Source: an uncultured Pelagibacteraceae bacterium (GTDB lineage: Bacteria > Pseudomonadota > Alphaproteobacteria > Pelagibacterales > Pelagibacteraceae). Taken from it: a stretch of 64,000 nucleotides of DNA. The stretch spans positions 15,001 through 79,000 of the forward strand of contig CACJZM010000001.1 in NCBI GenBank assembly GCA_902597895.1, read 5' to 3'. Shown in pieces: positions 31,244 through 41,651 of the stretch. Positions within the stretch are counted from its first letter, which is position 1. Every line of letters starts with the position of its first letter. The position numbers were made by a program, and so were the translations under genes. The notes beneath the pieces are model-generated. The model did not search any database. It was not told where the DNA came from and was given only the letters and a program-made list of their open reading frames with translations.

Positions 31244-32963
31244 AGATTTGTCTTCGCAGGCTGTTAAAGAGTTTGAAAACTTGCTTAATAGTCAGATGTC
31301 TAAAGTTAAAATTGAAGAAGGCAAAATTATAAATGGTACAGTAACTAAAATAAGTGAAAAATTTGTTTTCCTTTTTGTAGAAGGTTTAAAATCAGAACCA
31401 GTATTAGATATTAACGAAATTAAAACTCTTAATTTATTTGATAAATTAAAAGTAGGATCTAAATTACCAGTTTTATTAGAAAAAATTGAAGATAAAAATG
31501 GTGAAGTTATAGTTTCTGCAACCAAAGCTCAAAAAATTAAAGGTTGGCAAGAACTTGAAAAAGCGTTTGAAAAAAACGAACCTATAATTGGTCGTATTCA
31601 AAGTAAATGCAAAGGTGGAGTAATAGTAGAACACATTGATACTGGATCTCTAATGTTTTGTCCCGGTAGTCAGATAAGTGACAAGCCTTTAAAAGATATA
31701 TCACACTTAATGAACGAACCACAAAAATTTGCTTTGATAAAACTTGATAAAATTAGAGGTAACGCGTGTGTTTCTAGAAGACAAATTGTTTCTTCAAATA
31801 AAAAAGAGGATAAAGCGAAAATTATAGAGAAATATAAAGTTGGAGATATTATAAAAAATGCAGTTGTTAAAGGATACAGTTCCTTTGGTTGTTTCTTTGA
31901 TGTAAACAACGGGGAGCTAGATGTGTTAGTACATTTACAGGAAATTTCATACTCTAGAGTAAATCATCCAGATGAAATTTTTAATATAGGTGAGAAACAT
32001 GATTTGTTAGTAATTACTGTGGATAAAGAAAAATTACAAGTAGGCTGTTCAATTAAACAACTTTCTCCAGATCCATTTGAACACATAAGTAATTATGAGT
32101 TAAACAAAAAATATAAAGTTAAAGTAGTAAAAATAACTGATTACGGATGTTTTTGTGAGCTGGAACCAGGTTTGAGCACACTGCTTCATTCGAGCGAACT
32201 AAGTTGGAACAAAAAAAATATTTCAGCTAAAAAAATGTTTAAAATTGGTGATGAGATAGACTGTGTTATTACAGAGATAGATAAAGAAAAAAGAAGAGTA
32301 GCAATTTCCCATAAATTAACTACTGAAAATCCTTTTAAAACTTTAGAGAGAGATGTTGGAGTTGGAGGAAAAATTGAAGGAACAATTTCGTCAATTAATG
32401 ACTATGCAATTTATCTTAAATTGAATAAATATGATTTAGACGCTTTTCTTCATGCAAATGATATTTCATACCAAGGAAAACCAGAAGAACAATTAAAAAA
32501 TTATAAAAAAGGTGAAAATTTAACTGTTAAAATACTTGAGATAAAAGTTGAAGAACAAAAGCTAAGAGTTGGTCTTAAACAGACTAAAACTGATCCTTTC
32601 GATTGGTTTTCGGATAAAAAAATTAACGATGTGATAACAGTAAAAGTAGTTTCCTCGGATAGTAAAGGTTTGTATGTTAAACCAGAGGGATGTGACTTGG
32701 AATTTATGATTAAGAAAAATCAAATCGCAATTAACACTGCTGATGCAAGACCTTCAAGATTCCTTGGGGGAGAAAGAATAGACGCGGCTATCGCGGAGTT
32801 AAATTTTAATCAAAGAAAAGTCAATTTAAGTATTAAATTGCTTGAAGAATTGCAAAATAAAGAAGCTGTCTCTAAATTTTCGTCACCACTTTCAGGAAAA
32901 AACTTACCTTTTTCATCACTTTCAGATAAATTAGAGGATAAAAAAACTAATAAAAAAGAATAA
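31230..32963 (+). CDS. rpsA: 30S ribosomal protein S1
   Basis: Multiple S1 repeats; cmk-rpsA-ihfB synteny. Confidence 0.96.
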   Translation: MEVYKDLSSQAVKEFENLLNSQMSKVKIEEGKIINGTVTKISEKFVFLFVEGLKSEPVLDINEIKTLNLFDKLKVGSKLPVLLEKIEDKNGEVIVSATKAQKIKGWQELEKAFEKNEPIIGRIQSKCKGGVIVEHIDTGSLMFCPGSQISDKPLKDISHLMNEPQKFALIKLDKIRGNACVSRRQIVSSNKKEDKAKIIEKYKVGDIIKNAVVKGYSSFGCFFDVNNGELDVLVHLQEISYSRVNHPDEIFNIGEKHDLLVITVDKEKLQVGCSIKQLSPDPFEHISNYELNKKYKVKVVKITDYGCFCELEPGLSTLLHSSELSWNKKNISAKKMFKIGDEIDCVITEIDKEKRRVAISHKLTTENPFKTLERDVGVGGKIEGTISSINDYAIYLKLNKYDLDAFLHANDISYQGKPEEQLKNYKKGENLTVKILEIKVEEQKLRVGLKQTKTDPFDWFSDKKINDVITVKVVSSDSKGLYVKPEGCDLEFMIKKNQIAINTADARPSRFLGGERIDAAIAELNFNQRKVNLSIKLLEELQNKEAVSKFSSPLSGKNLPFSSLSDKLEDKKTNKKE

Positions 32964-32968
32964 ATTAA

Positions 32969-33259
32969 TTGGTCTCAAATAAGTCAGATATCTTAAAAAT
33001 TTTATCCAACAACTACCCTAATTTTTTAAAAAAAGATCTTTCAAAATTTATTGAAATTGTACTTAATGAAATACAAAATGCTTTAAGACGCAATGAAAGA
33101 ATAGAACTTAGAGATAACTTTACCTTGGAAGGAAAAATTCAAAAAGCTAGAATTGCTAGAAATCCTAAAACAAATGAAAAAATTAATATTCAAGAAAAAA
33201 AGTTAATCAAATTTAAAATGTCAAAAGAATGGTTTAAAAAAATAAATGAAAAAATATAA
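32969..33259 (+). CDS. ihfB: Integration host factor subunit beta (HU/IHF family), TTG start
   Basis: IHF-like fold region 'RIELRDNFTLEGKIQKARIARNPKTNEKINI'; after rpsA. Confidence 0.85.
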   Translation: MVSNKSDILKILSNNYPNFLKKDLSKFIEIVLNEIQNALRRNERIELRDNFTLEGKIQKARIARNPKTNEKINIQEKKLIKFKMSKEWFKKINEKI

Positions 33260-33938
33260 AATATTTGTTGCTTGTGATACTTCTAATATAAATTTTGTGA
33301 GGAAAATAATTCAAAATACTAAAAATAGAAAACTAGAAATTATACCCAAGTTTGGATTACAGTTTTTTTATAGCGAAAACGGAAGAAAATTTTTAGAAAA
33401 ATTTAAAGGTAATTTTTTCTTAGATCTAAAATTAAATGACATTAGCGCAACTGCTAAAGCTGCAATAAATTCTATTAAAGACCTTAAGAGATGCAGATAT
33501 ATAACAATTCATGCAAATGGTGGTTTAGAAATGATGAGGGCAGTCAAAAAAGAAGCCAAAAAAACAAATAAAAATTTAAAAATTTTGGGCGTTACAGTAT
33601 TGACCAGCCTTAATAATAGATCTTTAAAGGAGACTGGGCATACAAAAAACATAAATCAGATAGTTAGAAAACAAGCTAGTTTAATTAAAAAATCAGGATG
33701 TCATGGAATTGTTTGCTCTGCACAAGAAGCTAAATTTATAAAAATGAAATACAAGAATTTGTTTGTTGTAACGCCTGGAATAAGATTGCCTGGAGATAAA
33801 AAGGATGATCAGTCCAGAGTAGTCACACCTTTTGATGCATTTGTCAAAAACCAAGCTGATGCAATCGTCATGGGCCGATCATTGACAAAGAATAATATTA
33901 AAAAAAATATTCAAAATTTAATTAATCATATTTATTAA
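33246..33938 (+). CDS. pyrF: Orotidine-5'-phosphate decarboxylase
   Basis: FFLDLKLNDISATA, VTPGIRLPGDKKDDQSRVVTP. Confidence 0.94.
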   Translation: MKKYKIFVACDTSNINFVRKIIQNTKNRKLEIIPKFGLQFFYSENGRKFLEKFKGNFFLDLKLNDISATAKAAINSIKDLKRCRYITIHANGGLEMMRAVKKEAKKTNKNLKILGVTVLTSLNNRSLKETGHTKNINQIVRKQASLIKKSGCHGIVCSAQEAKFIKMKYKNLFVVTPGIRLPGDKKDDQSRVVTPFDAFVKNQADAIVMGRSLTKNNIKKNIQNLINHIY

Positions 33939-34555
33939 TGATTAAGGGAATTAAAATTTGTGGGATCTCCGATCCAAAAACTTTAAATTATATTATTAAC
34001 CATGCTTATCCACCAAAATTTATCGGTTTCGTTACAAATTTTAAAAAAAGTAAGAGATTTGTTCATTATAGTATTTTAAAAAAATTATTAAATATTGATA
34101 AAAAAAATATAAATTTTGTGTCTGTATTAGTAAATCCAAATGATAAAATTTTAGAAAAAATTAAAGATATGAAATTTGATTATTATCAACTTTATAATGT
34201 GGCTCCTGAGAGAACAATGGAAATAAAAAGAAAATATAAAAAAAAAATAATTTCAGCTATTACAGTTTTTAATAAAGAAGATGTAGATAGATATAAAAAG
34301 TATCAGAAAATATCTGAAATTATTTTATTTGATGGGAAAGGTTATGAAAAATCTATTGGCTTTGATCATAAATTATTAAATAATTTACCTAGCTCTTTAA
34401 ATAAAATGATTGCTGGAAATATAAAAATAGATGATATTCCTAATTTAAAGAATAAAGAGTATTTTATTGATTTATCTGGTGGATTAGAAAATAATCATGG
34501 GAAAAAAGATATTAAAAAAATTAATAAATTATTAAATTCAGCTGCTAAAATATGA
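33938..34555 (+). CDS. trpF: Phosphoribosylanthranilate isomerase
   Basis: IKICGISDPKTL, DLSGGLENNHGKKD; upstream of trpB. Confidence 0.93.
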   Translation: MIKGIKICGISDPKTLNYIINHAYPPKFIGFVTNFKKSKRFVHYSILKKLLNIDKKNINFVSVLVNPNDKILEKIKDMKFDYYQLYNVAPERTMEIKRKYKKKIISAITVFNKEDVDRYKKYQKISEIILFDGKGYEKSIGFDHKLLNNLPSSLNKMIAGNIKIDDIPNLKNKEYFIDLSGGLENNHGKKDIKKINKLLNSAAKI

Positions 34556-35787
34556 AATTGAGAAAAAAAATTCCAGTAATCGATCAAGGTAATAAACTTG
34601 GTTTTTGGGGTGGAAGATTTGGTGGAAACTTTGTTCCTGAAACATTAAAGAAACCAATTGAGGACTTAGAAATATTATTTAATAAATTGAAAAAGGATAA
34701 AAAATTTATCAAAGAGAGAGACAAATATTTTAAAAATTGGATAGGTTCTCCAACAAGATTTATAAAATTGAATAATCTAACAGAACATATTGGAGGTGCA
34801 CAAATATGGTCTAAAGTAGTTTCAGATGCCAATGGAGGAGCACATAAAATTTATAATGCTACAGTGCATTGTTTGTTAGCAAAAAGATCTGGTAAAAAAA
34901 TGATTTGTGGTGATACAGGAGCTGGGTATGCGGGCAAAATGCTAAGCATGGCAGCAAAAAAATTTGGATTAAAATGTAAAATTTTCATGGGCGCAAAAGA
35001 TATACAAAGACAACAACCAAATGTAAGAGCGATGAAAAAAAATGGAGCAGAAGTTGTGCCAGTTTACTCAGGAAGTCAAACTCTTGTAGACGCTGTTTCA
35101 GAATGTATGAGATATTGGGTAGCAAACTGTGATAAAACAGCAATGTGCGTAGGAAGTACAGTTGGTCCAGCAGTTTTTGTTCGAATATGCGGATGGAGTA
35201 CAAGTCAAATTTCTAGAGAACTTAAGGTCCAATTATTGGATGAATTTGGTTCCATTCCAAAAAAAATAAAACTTTATAATTGCGTTGGTGGAGGTTCGTC
35301 AAGTTTTGGATTTTGGAATGAATTTATGGATTACGATAAAAAACAAATTGAATTTATAGGAGTCGAGGCTGGAGGACCTGCCAAAAGTAAAAAACATGCA
35401 GCACCTTTAACTTATGGATCTAAAATAGGAATTCTTCATGGAGCAGCTCAGTATGTGAATCAAAATGACGATGGACAAATAGAAGAAACTGAGTCTATTT
35501 CTGCTGGTCTAGACTATCCTGGTATATCTCCACTTCATTGTTTTTTGAAAGATACTAAAAGAGCAAGATACACTGCTGCAAGCGATGAAGAAGCTTTGTA
35601 TGCATATAAACTTGTTACTCAATTTGAAGATCTCAGGCCATCATTAGAACCGTGTCATGCATTTTATGTTGCTATAAAAGAGTCAAAAAAATTTAGTAAA
35701 GATACAATTGTTATAGTTAATAGTTGTGGAGATGCATACAAAGATCGAGAAATTTTAAAAAGAAGATTAGGAAAAAAGTATGTTTAA
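34552..35787 (+). CDS. trpB: Tryptophan synthase beta chain
   Basis: GGRFGGNFVPETL, GAHKIYNA motif, CVGGGSSSFG. Confidence 0.96.
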   Translation: MKLRKKIPVIDQGNKLGFWGGRFGGNFVPETLKKPIEDLEILFNKLKKDKKFIKERDKYFKNWIGSPTRFIKLNNLTEHIGGAQIWSKVVSDANGGAHKIYNATVHCLLAKRSGKKMICGDTGAGYAGKMLSMAAKKFGLKCKIFMGAKDIQRQQPNVRAMKKNGAEVVPVYSGSQTLVDAVSECMRYWVANCDKTAMCVGSTVGPAVFVRICGWSTSQISRELKVQLLDEFGSIPKKIKLYNCVGGGSSSFGFWNEFMDYDKKQIEFIGVEAGGPAKSKKHAAPLTYGSKIGILHGAAQYVNQNDDGQIEETESISAGLDYPGISPLHCFLKDTKRARYTAASDEEALYAYKLVTQFEDLRPSLEPCHAFYVAIKESKKFSKDTIVIVNSCGDAYKDREILKRRLGKKYV

Positions 35788-36577
35788 TCTTATTAATTCT
35801 GCGTTCAAAAAAGCAAAACAAGAAAATAGACCTGCTTTATTAACCTATACAGTAGCAGGAGATAGTTCAGAAAAGCAATCTTTAGAAATACTAAAATCTA
35901 TATCAAGTTATGCTGACATCCTTGAAGTTGGTGTACCTCACAATACTCCTGTAGCAGACGGAAGCCAAATTCAAACAAGTGCCTATCGAGCAATTAAAGG
36001 TGGTATTAAAATAAAAAATATTTTTAAAATTGTAAAAGATTTTAAAAAAAACAAAAATTCAAAGCCAATAATATTGATGGGTTATTATAATATGATCTAT
36101 CAATATGGAGAAAATAAATTTTTAACTGACTGTAAAAAAAGTGGAGTAAACGGATTAATTGTTGTTGATTTGCCTTGGCCAGAAAACAAAGTTTTTGCAA
36201 AAAAATGTAAAAAAAAATTAATATGTTTTGTTCAATTAATTTCTCCCACAACATCAAATAAGAGACTTAAAAATATTATTCGTGACTCACATAGTATGCT
36301 TTATTATATAAGTATGCTCTCTACCACAGGAGGTAAACTGAAAGTATCTCCAAAAAAAATATTATTAAATTATAATAAAATTAAAAAAATAAATAAAAAA
36401 AAGAATATCGTAATAGGATTTGGTATTACTGAGAAATCAATTAAAAATTTAAGTAGCGCTGATGGATTAGTCGTTGGAAGCGCAATTTGTAAGGAAATTA
36501 CTAGAAGTTTAATTAGTAGACAAAATCCTGTCACAAATATAGTTAGATTAGTAAGAAAATTAAAAAATATAAATTAA
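35780..36577 (+). CDS. trpA: Tryptophan synthase alpha chain
   Basis: ILEVGVPHNTPVADGSQIQ, GFGITEKS, GLVVGSAI. Confidence 0.95.
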   Translation: MFNLINSAFKKAKQENRPALLTYTVAGDSSEKQSLEILKSISSYADILEVGVPHNTPVADGSQIQTSAYRAIKGGIKIKNIFKIVKDFKKNKNSKPIILMGYYNMIYQYGENKFLTDCKKSGVNGLIVVDLPWPENKVFAKKCKKKLICFVQLISPTTSNKRLKNIIRDSHSMLYYISMLSTTGGKLKVSPKKILLNYNKIKKINKKKNIVIGFGITEKSIKNLSSADGLVVGSAICKEITRSLISRQNPVTNIVRLVRKLKNIN

Positions 36578-37506
36578 TGAACTGGTTAACAAAAGCAAAA
36601 ATTTTTGGCGAAAAAATAAAGAAAGTACTGAAAAAGAGACCGTCAAAAGAAGACATGGAAAATTCTGATTGGACTAGCTGTTGTAAGGGACCAGTTTTAA
36701 AAAAAGATCTTGAAGATAATTTATGGGTATGTGGCTCGTGTGGCAAACATCATAGAATTAGTTGTAGACAAAGGTTTGATATTTTCTTTGGTAAAAATAA
36801 ATATGAAATTTTAGAAACACCTCAGCCTTCTGAAGATCCATTAAATTGGAAAGATACAAAAAGTTATAAAGTCAGATTAGCACAAGCGAGAAAAAAAACT
36901 CATCAGAATTGTGCAGTAATGATAGCTAAAGGCTCTGTTAATGGAATCCAAGTCACTGCTGGGGCAATTAATTTTGACTTCATAGGTGGTTCAGTTGGTG
37001 CTGCTGAAGGAGAAGCCATTATATACGGTGTTCAGCATGCTATAGACAATCAAACACCTTACGTTTTTTTTCCGTGCGGAGGAGGCCAGAGAATGTTTGA
37101 AAGTCCAATTGCTTTGGCAAACATGACAAGAACAACTTTAGCCATTAATGAATTAAAAAAAAATAATCTTCCATACATAGTATGTTTTACAGATCCAACT
37201 GCAGGAGGTATTACTGCGTCATTTGCAATGTTAGGTGATATTCATTTTGCAGAAAGTGGTTGTTTAATAGCTTTTGCTGGAAAAAGAGTGATTCAAGCAA
37301 CAGTGAAAGAAGAGTTGAGTCAAGATTTTCAAACTGCAGAATTTGTAGAAAAACATGGTTTTGTTGACAAAGTAATTCATAGAAAAGATTTATCTAAAGA
37401 AATAGGGAATTTACTTGATATATTGCTAAAGAAAAATTCTGAGGTAAAGTCTGAGAATCTAAATGAAACTTCAGAACTTATTGTCGAGACTAGAGAAGCA
37501 TCATAA
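36577..37506 (+). CDS. accD: Acetyl-CoA carboxylase carboxyltransferase subunit beta
   Basis: Cys4 zinc ribbon, GGGQRMFES, AFAGKRVIQATVKE. Confidence 0.96.
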   Translation: MNWLTKAKIFGEKIKKVLKKRPSKEDMENSDWTSCCKGPVLKKDLEDNLWVCGSCGKHHRISCRQRFDIFFGKNKYEILETPQPSEDPLNWKDTKSYKVRLAQARKKTHQNCAVMIAKGSVNGIQVTAGAINFDFIGGSVGAAEGEAIIYGVQHAIDNQTPYVFFPCGGGQRMFESPIALANMTRTTLAINELKKNNLPYIVCFTDPTAGGITASFAMLGDIHFAESGCLIAFAGKRVIQATVKEELSQDFQTAEFVEKHGFVDKVIHRKDLSKEIGNLLDILLKKNSEVKSENLNETSELIVETREAS

Positions 37507-38728
37507 AAAAAAATTAGACCTATCTTTAGGTAGAACATTTAATCTTTTAAAAAAGTTAGGCAATCCACAGAATAAGTTAGAAAATGTTATTAGTATAGTC
37601 GGAACAAACTCTAAAGCTTCAATGGCGTATTCTCTTCAATCTATTCTTAAACAGGACGGTTATAAGTGTAACTTATATACCTCTCCACATCTTACATCTT
37701 ATACTGAACGTTTTATATATAATGATAAAGAAATAAACGAGGAAAATCTAATAGAATTGATTGAAGATGTGGAGAAAGTTTTAGGAAAAGATAATGCAAC
37801 TGTATTTGAGATACTGACTTGCGCATTTATAAAAAATGCTGAAAACTTTAAAGATAATATAAATATTATTGAGTCAGGTTTATTTCATCAGTATGATAGC
37901 ACAAATGTTTTTAAAGAAAATTTATCAACACTTTTAGGTGTTATTCATAATGACCATTTTCAATGGCTACAAAATAAAAGTATAGAAGGCGTTATATACG
38001 AGAAAACTAACAAACTTTTAGACTCAAATATATTCATTAATAAACAAGTAAATGAAGATATTAGAAAAAAAATAGAAAAATCATTAAAAAATAATAAATC
38101 TAAAAAATACTTTTTTGGTAAGAATTTCAATATTTCAAAATCTGAAAATAGTTTTATTCAATATCAAGACGAGTCCGGTGAATTAATTTTACCACAACCC
38201 AATATTTTAGGAGAACATCAGTTATACAATATTAGCACTTCTATAGCTGCATCAAGAAAAATCTTTAAAGTTAAAGATGAAAGTATTAAAAAAGGAGTTC
38301 AAGAAATTAAACTTAAAGGTCGTCTTCAAGAAATTAAATCTGGAAAATTAAAAAAACTTGCTGGAAATAATAGACTAATAATCGATGGAGGTCATAATAT
38401 TTCAGCATCATTTTCAATATCAAAATGGGTCAAAACTCAAAACGAGGAAGTTAATCTAATTATTGGAATGATGAAAGATAAAGAGCATTATGAATTTGTT
38501 AAAGCTTTTGAGACAGTTGTTAAGTCGATTACCTTAATTGATATTCCAAATAATGAAGGAGCAATTCTTAAGGAGGATTTAAAAAATAAATTAAATGGTA
38601 TTAAAATAAAATTTCATCTTTCTGATAGTATAGAAGAGAGTATAAAATCTTTTTCAGCTCAAGATAAAACTATTATTTTATGTTTGGGTTCTTTATATCT
38701 TTGTGGTGAAATACTAAAATTAAATTAA
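37463..38728 (+). CDS. folC: Bifunctional folylpolyglutamate/dihydrofolate synthase
   Basis: IVGTNSKASMA, YTSPHL, IIDGGHNISA; 44-nt overlap with accD. Confidence 0.92.
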   Translation: MKLQNLLSRLEKHHKKKLDLSLGRTFNLLKKLGNPQNKLENVISIVGTNSKASMAYSLQSILKQDGYKCNLYTSPHLTSYTERFIYNDKEINEENLIELIEDVEKVLGKDNATVFEILTCAFIKNAENFKDNINIIESGLFHQYDSTNVFKENLSTLLGVIHNDHFQWLQNKSIEGVIYEKTNKLLDSNIFINKQVNEDIRKKIEKSLKNNKSKKYFFGKNFNISKSENSFIQYQDESGELILPQPNILGEHQLYNISTSIAASRKIFKVKDESIKKGVQEIKLKGRLQEIKSGKLKKLAGNNRLIIDGGHNISASFSISKWVKTQNEEVNLIIGMMKDKEHYEFVKAFETVVKSITLIDIPNNEGAILKEDLKNKLNGIKIKFHLSDSIEESIKSFSAQDKTIILCLGSLYLCGEILKLN

Positions 38729-39045
38729 ATATTTTCTCTTATCCAGGCGACAATATTTGATTTCGTTGTTGCCCCAACCTTTGTAGCTTTCAACTCTCCG
38801 TCCTTGAAAAGTAGCATTGTAGGTATGCCTCGAATACCATATTTGGTTGGTGTGTTAGGCTCATTATCAATGTTGTGCTTTGCTATAACTACCTCATCAG
38901 ACATTTCATTTGAGATTTCTTCTAGAGTTGGTGCTATTTGTTTGCATGGTCCACACCACTCAGCCCAGAAATCAACTATAGTTGGTTTAGAAGATTTGAT
39001 TACTTTGTTTTCAAAATTTTCATCAGTTAAATTTAATGTAGCCAT
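38725..39045 (-). CDS. trxA: Thioredoxin
   Basis: DFWAEWCGPCKQIAPTL, GIRGIPTMLLFKDGE. Confidence 0.97.
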   Translation of the reverse strand: MATLNLTDENFENKVIKSSKPTIVDFWAEWCGPCKQIAPTLEEISNEMSDEVVIAKHNIDNEPNTPTKYGIRGIPTMLLFKDGELKATKVGATTKSNIVAWIRENI

Positions 39046-39110
39046 AAGAACTATATATTGAGAATTAAATTTTAATCAATAGTAAAAAAAAATTTTTTTC
39101 ATTATCCACA

Positions 39111-40592
39111 CTAAGAATTTTCATATTTTTTTTGTATTGACATTACATGATTATTTAATTCATCTAAAAACTTTAATTTTTCTTGATCATTTTCATTGGA
39201 ATACTTATCTCTAAGAGTATCAATCTCATTATAACAGGTGGATACTGTCCACCATTTTTCAGCTTTTTCACTTAAAATTCTTTTTGCAATCGATCGTTTA
39301 ATTGATTGAAACATATTATTTGGCAAAGTCTCAGGAGACTCTTGAAAAATTATTTTTTTTCCAAAACCGACAAGTCTCTCATCGTCAAATTTGTCAAGAA
39401 GTCTCAATTTATCCTTCCATGAGGCAGCATGCCATGAGGGAAATAATGAGGTGTCTTTATTTGAAGTAAACTTTTGATAAATACTCTCCTCCGCATATAT
39501 ATCCTCTTGAGACTTAGATTGTTCTTTCTCCTCTGCAATTTCTCTTAATGCAGTTAAAATATTTTGACTAAATTTTTCATTCTCTTTTATTAATTTTGCC
39601 CTTTTAAATATTAAACTTTTATCTATTACATTATAAGGTTCAACCTCCATACCGTACTTCGCATCTAATATTATGGGAGCTTTATTAGATCTAATTGTTC
39701 TTAAAAATTTAGGAGTTTTTTTCATTTCAGCTCTTAACTCATTTATTGACATATTTAATAACGGCTCAATATCAACACGAAGATCGACAGCCTGACCCCA
39801 ATTATAAATTGGATGTATACAGTGTTTTGGATGTAGAGGCGCACATAAATATAATCTTGATTTCCCATAGAAGTATTCATTTAAAGTAATTATTTCTTCT
39901 TTTTTAAAGATTGTTTCTGTATCTGATCTACTTGCTGTTCTTAAAAACATATCCCAAGTACTCGGTTGTCTTTTTTTAATAATACTTAAAATTTTTGCAG
40001 TTAAAGTAGCATCTGTTAATGCGCTGTGAGCATCACTAGAATCTAGTCCTTGCATTCGAGAAAGAGATTCAAGCTTAAATATCGGGTTATTCTTTTCATT
40101 TATTTCTGTTTCTAAAACTGAAGGATCTACTGCATAGGCAGCTCGAGCAATGTTTATACCATCGTGACGTTTTGAAGGTGAAGCATTTGTTATGTAAGGA
40201 TATCTAATACCTTTAAAAAATTCCTTTCTAATCATTTCATCATCAAATCCTGTTTGAAAAAGCGACTAACCCCCTCTTATAAAAAGAGGGGGCAGCCGCC
40301 CTATATTGGACCACCCCATGAAGATTGCCGGACTCCATCTCTTGAAGGTTTTTTCAACTTCACCAAGCATTTGATAATGGCTTAAATTTCCTTGAGTTAA
40401 TTGTTTAATACTTGTTTTGTTAACTATTAAAGCCATTGCTTGGGGAATTTCACCTTCAGGCAATCTACATCTTAAATTAAATCTGTCTTTTTCTTTAAAG
40501 TTTTCATCAACTAATACTCCACCAATTTCAATTATACTTCCAAAATCTGTCGATGCTGACGAGCTCTCTATGTCCCAAATAGCTAGATTCAT
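39111..40592 (-). pseudogene. sbcB: Exodeoxyribonuclease I, reading frame interrupted by a 51-nt in-frame insert carrying TAG
   Basis: N-terminal part 40266-40592 (IWDIESSSASTDFGSIIEIGG...FMGWSNIG) and C-terminal part (GFDDEMIRKEFF...SSDAHSALTDA) are in the same frame and together resemble E. coli ExoI 'GYNNVRFDDE...NAHDAMADV'. Confidence 0.85.
40251..40301 (-). other. 51-nt in-frame insertion within sbcB with a 9-bp GC-rich hairpin and an amber codon
   Basis: Minus-strand codons GGG CGG CTG CCC CCT CTT TTT ATA AGA GGG GGT TAG TCG CTT TTT CAA ACA between '...AAT ATA' and 'GGA TTT GAT GAT GAA'; CCCCCTCTT/AAGAGGGGG stem at 40270-40292. Confidence 0.8.
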
Positions 40593-40598
40593 AATTTA

Positions 40599-41591
40599 TT
40601 AATTAAGTTTATTTGGGTTTTCTGTATCAATTTCTTCACTTTTTTTATCTTCTAAATCAAGTTCAGCAATTTTTGATGTATGTTTTTGTATCTTTTCAGC
40701 TGATGTTCTTGCTTGTCTAAAAAGTTCTGAAATTTGCCCATGTTTAACATCAGCATCAACTATCCTCTTTGTTAATCTTTTTACATCCTCATCTAATGCT
40801 ATAACTTGTTTTTGGATAATTCCTGATAATGTATACATTTCCCTATTTTGAATAAGCAATCTATAGGTTCGCAAAAATCCAAAAATTGTATCAGGAGATA
40901 CTATTACAACATTTTTTTCTCTAGCTTTTTTTATAAAATTTTCTGGATGATTTGAAATATCTCTGAAAACCCCCTCTGACGCCACAAACATAAGAGCTAA
41001 AGGTGCAGTTTCGCCGTTAATAATATATTTTTCAGATATATCTTTTATATGTTTTGCAATATCTTCTCTAAAAGCTTTAGCCAAAGTTTTTTTTATTTGA
41101 TCATCTTTCTCCTCATGCATTTTTTTATAATTTTCCCAACTAAATTTTGAGTCGATGCAAACAGAGTCATTAGCAGACCCAAAGGTTAGAAAACAATCTG
41201 GTCTTTTACCATTAGAAAGAGTATGCTGAAATTTATAGTGTTTTTTATTAATTGAGTCCTTAACAATATCCTCTAAATATTCCTCTCCAAATTTTCCTCT
41301 TTCTGTCTTGTTGTTAAATAGATTATTGAAATCTAACATATCTTTTTGTAAATCCTCAATTTTTTGTTTTGTATCTGTAATAGTCTGTAATTTTGAATTT
41401 AAATCTCCAAGCTGTTTATTGACAGTTCTTTCAACTCCAAGATCATTTTTACTATTCATTTTTTGAAAGATTAGGAAAACTAATATTAATAGAATTCCCA
41501 AAAAACCAATTATTACAAACTCTAACAATTTTAAGTCCTTATATTTACTGTTTTTGTGAGGATTTAGAATTATGTTAAGAACTAAACCCAC
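40599..41591 (-). CDS. rmuC: DNA recombination protein RmuC
   Basis: N-terminal TM and coiled coil, GKFGEEYLEDIV, CIDSKFSWENY, NREMYTLSGIIQKQV. Confidence 0.92.
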   Translation of the reverse strand: MGLVLNIILNPHKNSKYKDLKLLEFVIIGFLGILLILVFLIFQKMNSKNDLGVERTVNKQLGDLNSKLQTITDTKQKIEDLQKDMLDFNNLFNNKTERGKFGEEYLEDIVKDSINKKHYKFQHTLSNGKRPDCFLTFGSANDSVCIDSKFSWENYKKMHEEKDDQIKKTLAKAFREDIAKHIKDISEKYIINGETAPLALMFVASEGVFRDISNHPENFIKKAREKNVVIVSPDTIFGFLRTYRLLIQNREMYTLSGIIQKQVIALDEDVKRLTKRIVDADVKHGQISELFRQARTSAEKIQKHTSKIAELDLEDKKSEEIDTENPNKLN

Positions 41592-41651
41592 AGCTTCTAA
41601 ACAAGTAGCATTAATTTAGTGATTCTGTTTATAAACACAAAAATTTTAATG

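Noticed and set aside
40235-40265. Interpreting the two sbcB fragments as two independently functional genes
   Set aside because: The C-terminal ORF can only start after FDDE, so it would lack a conserved catalytic Asp, and the N-terminal part stops before it; a clean split into two functional proteins is unlikely.
40251-40301. The sbcB insert as a member of a dispersed repeat family or an IS element
   Set aside because: No second copy noticed by eye in this window and no transposase or terminal inverted repeats; 51 nt is too short for a canonical IS. A genome-wide search is still needed.
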